Positions 58,581 through 64,000 of a DNA stretch of 64,000 nucleotides are shown here, piece by piece. The notes beneath the pieces were generated by a model. That model did no database searches. It saw only the letters and a program-made list of their open reading frames with translations, and had not been told where the DNA came from. Origin of the DNA: JACDAN01 sp035535195 (GTDB taxonomy: Bacteria > Actinomycetota > Thermoleophilia > Gaiellales > Gaiellaceae); NCBI GenBank assembly GCA_035535195.1, contig DATLQK010000075.1:18771-82770 (forward strand), given 5' to 3'. The position numbers and the translations under genes were made by a program. Each line of letters begins with the position of its first letter. The stretch's first letter is position 1.

Positions 58581-61118
58581 ATGAGCCGCTACGTCTACGA
58601 CTTCGACGAACCTGCCGAGGGAGGCCGTGACCTCCTCGGCGGCAAGGGCATCGGCCTGGCCGAGATGACCCAGCTCGGGATCCCCGTCCCGGCCGGCTTT
58701 ACGATCACGACGGACGCCTGCCGCGCCTATATGACGTCCGGCGGCCAGCTGCCCGATGGGCTCGAGGAGGAGATCGAGGAGCACCTCGCGCGCCTCGAGG
58801 AGACGACCGGCAAGCGCTTCGGCGACCCGAACGACCCGCTCCTCCTCTCGGTCAGGTCCGGCGCGGCGGTCTCGATGCCGGGGATGATGGACACGATCCT
58901 CAACGTCGGCCTGAACGACGACGCCGTCGCTAGCGGCGAGCGCTTCGTGCAGGACTCCTACCGCCGCCTGATCCAGATGTACGGCGAGACCGTCGACCAC
59001 ATCGACGCGCAGCGCTTTTCCGAGGCGCTCGACGAGGACGACCTCGAGCAGACGATCGAGACGTTCAAGGGCATCTACGAGGACGAGACCGGCCGGCCGT
59101 TCCCGCAGGACGCAAAGGAACAGCTCGGCCGTGCCGTCCGCGCCGTCTTCGAGTCCTGGAACACTCCCCGGGCGAAGGCCTACCGGCGCCACAACCGCAT
59201 CGCCGACGACCTCGGGACGGCGGTCAACGTCGTGCAGATGGTGTTCGGCAACAAAGGCGACCAGTCCGGCACCGGCGTCGCCTTCACCCGCGACCCGTCC
59301 ACGGGCGAGCAGGGCCTCTACGGCGAGTTCCTCGCGGACGCCCAGGGAGAGGACGTCGTCGCGGGGATCCGGACCCCGGAGCACGTCTCGGAGATGCAGC
59401 AGCGCCTCCCGCAGGCCTTCGACGAGCTCGTCGAGACGATGCGGCGGCTCGAGGAGCACTACAAGGACCTGCAGGACATCGAGTTCACCGTCGAGGAGGG
59501 CAAGCTCTACCTCCTCCAGACGCGCAGCGCGAAGCGCACCGCGGCCGCAGCGCTCAAGGCAGCCGTGGACATGGTCGACGAGAGCCTGATCTCACGGGAA
59601 GAGGCGGTCGCGCGGATCGACCCGGGCCAGCTCGACCAGCTGCTCCACCCGCGGATCGACCCGGACACGAACTATGAGGTGGTCGCGAAAGGCTTGAACG
59701 CCTCCCCCGGCGCCGCCTCCGGCGGGATCGTGTTCGACGCCGACACGGCCGAGGACCGGGGGCGAAACGGCGACGCCGTCATTCTCGTCCGCTGGGAAAC
59801 GACCCCGGACGACATCCACGGGATGATCGCGGCGCAAGGGATCCTCACCGCGCACGGCGGGATGACCTCGCACGCCGCCGTCGTCGCGCGCGGGATGGGG
59901 AAGCCGTGCGTCGCCGGCTGCGAGGCCCTTTCGGTCGACGCCCAGGCGAAGACGGCGTCGATCGACGGCACGAAGCTCGCGGAGGGCGACGTGATCACGA
60001 TCGACGGCGGCACCGGCGAGGTCATCGTCGGCGAGGTGGCGCTGATCCCGCCCGACATCAACGAGGACTTCGAGACCGTGCTCGGGTGGGCGGACGATCT
60101 GCGGCGTCTCAAGGTCCGGGCGAACGCCGACACGCCCGAGGACGCTGCCAAGGCGCGCGAGTTCGGCGCGCAGGGCATCGGCCTCTGCCGGACGGAGCAC
60201 ATGTTCATGGCGGAGGACCGGCTCCCGGTCGTCCGGGAGATGATCATGGCCTCCGACGAGGACGAGCGCCGCGCGGCGCTCGACAAGCTGCTCCCGCACC
60301 AGCAGTCGGACTTCGAGGGGATCTTCGAGGCCATGGCCGGCCTGCCGGTGACGATCCGGCTGCTCGACCCGCCGTTGCACGAGTTCCTGCCGCCGCTGGA
60401 GGAAGCACGTGACGAGCGGATGCGCACGAGGATCCGCGCGCTCCAGGAGGCGAATCCGATGCTCGGGACGCGCGGCTGCCGGCTCGGGCTGCAGTTTCCG
60501 GAGATCTACGAGATGCAGGTGCGCGCGATCATCCGCGCGGCCGCCGCGGTTCAGCAGCGGACCGGCGATGCCCCGCTCGTCGAGATCATGCACCCGCTCG
60601 TCGGCTTCCAGGAGGAGCTGCGGCGGCTCCGGGCGCTGACGATCGACACGGCCACCGATGAGGGTGACGTCGAGTACCTCGTGGGGACGATGATCGAGCT
60701 CCCGCGCGCCTGTATCCGAGCGGACGAAATCGCCGAGGAGGCCGACTTCTTCTCCTTCGGGACGAACGACCTCACACAGACGGCGCTCGGGTTCTCACGG
60801 GACGACGCGGAAGGCAAGTTCCTGACGTACTACCTCCAGGACGGGGTGCTCGAGCGGAACCCGTTCGAGACGCTCGACCAGAGCGGCGTCGGCGACCTGA
60901 TGCGGATCGCCGTCGAGCGCGGGCGAGGCGTGAAACCCGACTTGAAGCTGGGCATCTGCGGCGAGCATGGCGGCGAGCCCGCGTCGGTGGCGTTCTGTCA
61001 CACGCTCGGGCTCGACTACGTGTCGTGCTCGCCCTATCGCGTGCCGCTCGCCCGGCTGGCGGCCGCACAGGCGGCGCTCGCCGAGCAGGGCGTCGAGGCG
61101 GTCTCCGTCGGCGGGTGA
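58581..61118 (+). CDS. ppdK: pyruvate, phosphate dikinase
   Basis: Interconverts pyruvate, ATP and Pi with PEP, AMP and PPi. 845 residues. N-terminal ATP-grasp: YDFDEPAEGGRDLLGGKGIGL and RSGAAVSMPGMMDTILNVGL, split by ordinary variation. Swivelling domain: GGMTSHAAVVARGMG with the regulatory Thr 429 and catalytic His 431. C-terminal barrel: TEHMF, then LGICGEHGG with Cys 793. The Thr-Ser-His triple is the target of the regulator at 55551. The ATG at 58581 fits the family N-terminus. Confidence 0.97.
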   Translation: MSRYVYDFDEPAEGGRDLLGGKGIGLAEMTQLGIPVPAGFTITTDACRAYMTSGGQLPDGLEEEIEEHLARLEETTGKRFGDPNDPLLLSVRSGAAVSMPGMMDTILNVGLNDDAVASGERFVQDSYRRLIQMYGETVDHIDAQRFSEALDEDDLEQTIETFKGIYEDETGRPFPQDAKEQLGRAVRAVFESWNTPRAKAYRRHNRIADDLGTAVNVVQMVFGNKGDQSGTGVAFTRDPSTGEQGLYGEFLADAQGEDVVAGIRTPEHVSEMQQRLPQAFDELVETMRRLEEHYKDLQDIEFTVEEGKLYLLQTRSAKRTAAAALKAAVDMVDESLISREEAVARIDPGQLDQLLHPRIDPDTNYEVVAKGLNASPGAASGGIVFDADTAEDRGRNGDAVILVRWETTPDDIHGMIAAQGILTAHGGMTSHAAVVARGMGKPCVAGCEALSVDAQAKTASIDGTKLAEGDVITIDGGTGEVIVGEVALIPPDINEDFETVLGWADDLRRLKVRANADTPEDAAKAREFGAQGIGLCRTEHMFMAEDRLPVVREMIMASDEDERRAALDKLLPHQQSDFEGIFEAMAGLPVTIRLLDPPLHEFLPPLEEARDERMRTRIRALQEANPMLGTRGCRLGLQFPEIYEMQVRAIIRAAAAVQQRTGDAPLVEIMHPLVGFQEELRRLRALTIDTATDEGDVEYLVGTMIELPRACIRADEIAEEADFFSFGTNDLTQTALGFSRDDAEGKFLTYYLQDGVLERNPFETLDQSGVGDLMRIAVERGRGVKPDLKLGICGEHGGEPASVAFCHTLGLDYVSCSPYRVPLARLAAAQAALAEQGVEAVSVGG

Positions 61119-61558
61119 TCCGGCCGCCGCATCCCGACGAGGGGGAGCGGCTTCGCGAGATCGCGATCGCGGCGAAGGCGCACTGGGGGTACCCGGTCGA
61201 GCAGGTGCAGGATTGGGCCGGTCAGGGCGACTTCTCCGCCGCCGGGCTCGAGGCGAAGGAGTTCTTCGTCGCCGAGGAGGACGGGCGGGCCGTCGCCTTC
61301 GCGTCGCTGATCTGCCGGGGAGCCGTCTGCGTGCTCGACGACCTCTGGGTCGAGCCGGATGCGATGGGGAAGGGCATCGGCTCGGCGCTCTTCCGCGCCG
61401 CGGCCGAGCGCGCCAGGACGCTTGGGTCGCGGACGCTTGAGTGGGAGGCCGAGCCGCACGCCGTCGGCTTCTACGAGCGGATGGGCGGGCGGTACCTCCG
61501 CGACAGCCCACTCAGCCCTTGGGGCCGGGTTCTGCCTGTCATGGGCGTGGACCTCTAG
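61115..61558 (+). CDS. GNAT-family acetyltransferase
   Basis: 147 residues. Motif A: LDDLWVEPDAMGKGIGSALFRAA (about 70-92); motif B: EPHAVGFYERMGGRYLRD. The N-terminus (IRPPHPDEGERLREIAIAAKA) is typical of this family. Substrate unknown. GTG start overlaps the ppdK stop, so it would be co-translated with PPDK. Converges on the membrane protein gene at 61581. Confidence 0.87.
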   Translation: MIRPPHPDEGERLREIAIAAKAHWGYPVEQVQDWAGQGDFSAAGLEAKEFFVAEEDGRAVAFASLICRGAVCVLDDLWVEPDAMGKGIGSALFRAAAERARTLGSRTLEWEAEPHAVGFYERMGGRYLRDSPLSPWGRVLPVMGVDL

Positions 61559-61580
61559 TCCGAGAGCTCGGGCTGGTTTG

Positions 61581-62264
61581 CTAGCCCTCGGGCGCCGTTC
61601 GAGCGGGAGCGATCCGCTGGAACAGGAACAGGCTCGTGACGAGCGTCCAGACCAGGAACAGCAGGAACGTGAAGGCCCCGTAGGCGCCGGTGGGGCCGAA
61701 GTCGTCGCTCGCGCCAACCGTCGCCCCGCCGACGTCCACGATCAGGACGAGGGTCAGCAGCGCTCCCGCCCAGCCCACGGCCGCCGGGAGGACGGCGGTG
61801 CGCAGGACTCCCACGGACGCGGCGAGCACGAACGCCGCAGCCGGGATGCCCGAGAGCGTGTAGGCGTAGCGCCCCAGGTCGTAGAGGCCCCGCGCGACGC
61901 CCTGGTCGAGCACGGTGTCGGCACTAGCCGCCATCGCCGACCAGCAGACCATCCCGAGGATGAACACGGCGTTGGCGGTCGCGCCGGCCGCGAGCGCGAT
62001 CGCGTGGAGGCGGAGGGCCGGGTCGGCCTCCGCCCGGCGAAGCGCCCCGGACAGCGTCCCGACGAACCAGAGGAAGCAGATCGACGCCAGACCGAACAAG
62101 AAGACCTGGAAGGCGAGTTCCTGCGTGTTGCGCTCATAGAAGGCGAGCAGCCCCTCGTTCGACACCGACGGTGCGGGTGGGTCGGGGACGAAGAAGAACC
62201 CGACGACGGAGAGGACGACGTACGCGACTCCCGTCGCAGCCGACCAGCGTTCGAGGCTCCGCAC
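61581..62264 (-). CDS. multi-pass membrane protein of unknown function
   Basis: 227 residues with six hydrophobic segments, near 8-27, 47-70, 88-110, 128-152, 158-180 and 196-216. The plan resembles the DUF4386-like group: a first helix, an outer loop with NEGLLAFYERN, and helices rich in Ala/Gly. No catalytic residue stands out. Its GTG start is preceded at 7 nt by TAGGTT, which contains the rhomboid stop codon. Confidence 0.7.
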   Translation of the reverse strand: MRSLERWSAATGVAYVVLSVVGFFFVPDPPAPSVSNEGLLAFYERNTQELAFQVFLFGLASICFLWFVGTLSGALRRAEADPALRLHAIALAAGATANAVFILGMVCWSAMAASADTVLDQGVARGLYDLGRYAYTLSGIPAAAFVLAASVGVLRTAVLPAAVGWAGALLTLVLIVDVGGATVGASDDFGPTGAYGAFTFLLFLVWTLVTSLFLFQRIAPARTAPEG

Positions 62265-62271
62265 GGCGCAG

Positions 62272-62277
62272 AACCTA
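62272..62277 (-). promoter_or_regulatory. -10 hexamer overlapping rhomboid stop
   Basis: TAGGTT on the minus strand, 7 nt before the GTG at 62264. Its TAG is the stop of the rhomboid gene. Confidence 0.4.
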
Positions 62278-63111
62278 CAGGCCGCCCTGGACGCTCCAGT
62301 AGGCGACCGCGACGCTGATGGCGCCGATTGCGATCACGCCGAGGATGCCGGCGACACCGGGCCGTCCGTAGACGGCGTGGCTGCGGCCGAAGCGCGAGAG
62401 GGCGAGCATCGCGAGCGCGCCTCCGGCCAGCCCGCCCAGATGGCCGCCGTAGGAGATCCCCGGGATCGCGAAGGTAAAGACGAGGTTGATCAGGATGATC
62501 CCCAGCGCGCCACCGCCGAGAACGTGGGTGCCCTGCCGCTCGAGCACGAACGCGGCGCCGAGGATCCCGAAGATCGCGCCGGAGGCGCCGACGGTGACCG
62601 CATTCGGCGAGACGATCAACGCGCCGGCGGAGCCGGCCAGGCCCGAGACGATGTACAGCAGCACGAAGCGGCCGCGGCCGAGCACCATCTCGACGGCGGA
62701 GCCGAAGATCCAGAGCGCCAGCATGTTGAACGCCAGGTGGATCGGGCCGTAGTGGAGGAACGCGGCGGTGAAGAGGCGCCACCAGTCCCCGGCGGCGACG
62801 AGCGGGCCGAAGAGGGCGCCGTGCTCGTAGATCGAGTTGAACCGGCCGTTGATGTCGCCGCCCAGGGCGAGCTCGAGGAGGTAGACCGCGACGTTGATCG
62901 CGATCAGCGCCTTCGTCACCATCGCGCCGCCGCCCTCGAAGCTCGCGCGGCGGATCCCCCGCGAGACTCGCGCCGTGCCCTGCGCCTGCCCGGAGTGCTC
63001 AGGGCAGCGGATTCCCACCGGGGCGAAGGTCATGCAGTCACCGCAGATCGGCCGCCCGCACTCGGAGCAGGAGACCATCGTCTCCCGGTCCGGGTGGCGG
63101 TAGCAGCGCAT
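62275..63111 (-). CDS. rhomboid-family intramembrane serine protease with zinc finger
   Basis: 278 residues. An N-terminal B-box-like zinc finger (C3, H6, then SCSECGRPICGDCM and CPEH) precedes six to seven membrane helices. Rhomboid signatures are the loop WWRLFTAAFLHYGPIHLAFNM, the catalytic Ser in VGASGAIFGILG and the catalytic His in SYGGHLGGLAGG. It cuts membrane-anchored substrates. An upstream in-frame GTG at 63123 is also possible. Divergent from comB. Confidence 0.92.
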   Translation of the reverse strand: MRCYRHPDRETMVSCSECGRPICGDCMTFAPVGIRCPEHSGQAQGTARVSRGIRRASFEGGGAMVTKALIAINVAVYLLELALGGDINGRFNSIYEHGALFGPLVAAGDWWRLFTAAFLHYGPIHLAFNMLALWIFGSAVEMVLGRGRFVLLYIVSGLAGSAGALIVSPNAVTVGASGAIFGILGAAFVLERQGTHVLGGGALGIILINLVFTFAIPGISYGGHLGGLAGGALAMLALSRFGRSHAVYGRPGVAGILGVIAIGAISVAVAYWSVQGGL

Positions 63112-63132
63112 GGGTTCGGCCACGAGCCTGGG

Positions 63133-63138
63133 TAGCGT
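63133..63138 (+). promoter_or_regulatory. -10 hexamer of comB
   Basis: TAGCGT, 7 nt before the GTG at 63146. Confidence 0.45.
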
Positions 63139-63145
63139 AGATGCC

Positions 63146-63820
63146 GTGCGGGTTGACGTAGCGTTCACGCCGGAGGCGGCGCTGGAGGGACGAATCGCCG
63201 TCGTCGTGGACGTCCTCCGGGCGACGTCGACGATCGCCCAGGCGCTCGCGAGCGGGTACCGCCGAATCTACTGCTGCCGCGAGGTCGAGGACGCGCTCGC
63301 GCTGCGGGAGCGGCTGGGCGAGGGGCTGCTCGGGGGCGAGCGGAACGCCGTGCGGATCGAGGGCTTCGACATGGGCGCCTCGCCGCGGGAGGTGCTCGAG
63401 CCCCGCGGTGAGACGCTGATCTACTCGACCACGAACGGGACGAGGGCGGTGCTGGCCGCGGCGGCGGTGTCCGACAAGGTGCTGCTGGGGTCGCTGCTGA
63501 ACCTGTCCGCGGTCGCGGCGTCCGTGCGGGACGACTGCGTGATCGTCTGTGCCGGTTTCCAGGGGCGGTTCGCGCTCGACGACGCCTACTGTGCCGGCCG
63601 GATCGTCCAGCTCCTCGGCGCCGAGGTCACGGACGCGGCCAAGGCGTGCGCGCTGTTGGCCGGGTCATTTTCGACCGCGCACGAGGCGCTGCTGGCGAGG
63701 ACGTACGGGCCGCCGGGGCTCGAGGAGGACATCCGGTTCTGCGCGCAGGAAGACACGGTCGACGTCGTCCCGCGGCTCAACCGGATGGTCGACTCGGCCG
63801 CCGAGATCGTCGCCGGCTAG
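63146..63820 (+). CDS. comB: 2-phosphosulfolactate phosphatase family protein
   Basis: 224 residues. The N-terminus VDVAFTPEAALEGRIAVVVDVLRATSTI and the later segment STTNGTRAVLAA are diagnostic of ComB; DVLRATS and TNGT line the Mg/phosphate site. In methanogens ComB makes sulfolactate for coenzyme M. In bacteria the family is widespread and its role is mostly untested. GTG start supported by TAGCGT 7 nt upstream. Its stop overlaps a convergent gene (CTAG). Confidence 0.9.
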   Translation: MRVDVAFTPEAALEGRIAVVVDVLRATSTIAQALASGYRRIYCCREVEDALALRERLGEGLLGGERNAVRIEGFDMGASPREVLEPRGETLIYSTTNGTRAVLAAAAVSDKVLLGSLLNLSAVAASVRDDCVIVCAGFQGRFALDDAYCAGRIVQLLGAEVTDAAKACALLAGSFSTAHEALLARTYGPPGLEEDIRFCAQEDTVDVVPRLNRMVDSAAEIVAG

Positions 63821-63999
63821 GGCTTGTCGTCAGGCGAGTGGGTGTCGGGCACCGTTGAGCCGATGTCGCCGTAGACGCCCATCACACGGCTCGAGGCCGC
63901 ATCCACCCGATCGGTGTCGATCGCAGCCTCCGAACGAGCCTCCTCGGCGTCGTCTTCGGCGGTGTCGTGGCCGAGCAGTTTGTCCAGCCACTTGGGCAT
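63817..63999 (-). CDS. 60-residue acidic hypothetical protein
   Basis: A complete 60-residue frame beginning at an ATG one base from the window edge. After MPKWLDKLLGHD, a short amphipathic start, the chain is acidic and low in hydrophobic residues, probably disordered. Its stop overlaps comB (CTAG at 63817-63820), as in other convergent pairs here. Promoter lies outside the window. Function unknown. Confidence 0.55.
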   Translation of the reverse strand: MPKWLDKLLGHDTAEDDAEEARSEAAIDTDRVDAASSRVMGVYGDIGSTVPDTHSPDDKP

Positions 64000-64000
64000 G

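Noticed and set aside
61559..61590. Short GGGCT/AGCCC pairing between convergent genes as a terminator
   Set aside because: Only five pairs with an eight-base loop, and one arm lies in a coding end; too weak to list.

Overview
The window is 64 kb of very GC-rich, gene-dense DNA. The content points to an actinobacterium, most likely class Thermoleophilia (Gaiellales/Solirubrobacterales-like). The reasons are the actinobacterial order alaS-ruvX-mltG-aroE-aroC-aroKB-aroQ-pepQ-efp-nusB, the recN-steA-steB-glycosyltransferase-pyrG block, DivIVA-like and SteA/SteB cell-division genes, an RsbW/sigma pair, EF-P with an unextended Lys loop, and chains of genes overlapping by 4 bases. The assignment is inference; no rRNA gene is present to confirm it. 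I saw no phage, IS element, CRISPR array or recognisable tRNA.

Layout. 1-4693: the 3' end of hutI, a small membrane protein, a cupin, a metallo-hydrolase, hisS and aspS. 4748-7032: a cell-envelope cluster with a DivIVA-like coiled coil, two related two-helix membrane proteins and an RlpA-like barrel protein. 7056-7240: a probable structured RNA, 6S-like by position and shape, then mnmA. 8556-10533: RsbW-like/sigma pair and a hydrolase. 10693-19557: alaS, ruvX, mltG, the shikimate genes, an M24 peptidase and efp. 19625-32899: a DUF1361 protein, a carboxyltransferase-like/BCCP fusion with accC, nusB, xseB-like, prenyl synthase, tlyA, nadK, recN, steA, steB, a two-domain glycosyltransferase and pyrG. 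32896-34190: a short accessory stretch on the minus strand with two microproteins and a secreted poly-proline protein. 34268-41608: M20 peptidase, DUF3866, aldo/keto reductase, alanine dehydrogenase, deoB, a methyltransferase and a nucleoside phosphorylase. 41639-49648: mutM, an epimerase, an O-antigen ligase-like protein, an ECF sigma with a probable anti-sigma partner, and three tandem L,D-transpeptidases. 49652-64000: glutaredoxin, recO, glyQ/glyS, htrA, the PPDK regulator and ppdK, GNATs, methyltransferase, peptidase E, a rhomboid protease and comB.

How the genes work together. Translation (hisS, aspS, alaS, glyQS, mnmA, efp, tlyA), the shikimate pathway (aroE, C, KB, Q), fatty-acid precursor supply (BCCP, accC), and envelope synthesis and division (mltG, steAB, glycosyltransferases, L,D-transpeptidases, DivIVA-like) dominate. 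PPDK and its Thr kinase/phosphorylase regulator lie 2.2 kb apart. deoB and the nucleoside phosphorylase form a nucleoside salvage unit around a methyltransferase.

The most notable window-wide signal is regulatory. More than 20 operon-leading start codons, on both strands, sit 6-10 bases after a TANNNT hexamer and lack a Shine-Dalgarno sequence, which suggests leaderless transcription. In several cases the TAG or TAA stop of the previous gene is itself the start of that hexamer. Other points worth checking are a carboxyltransferase domain that has lost all its metal ligands, a GT2-phosphoglycosyltransferase fusion beside steAB, twin GGGACCTGGTCCC palindromes, and several single-helix microproteins.
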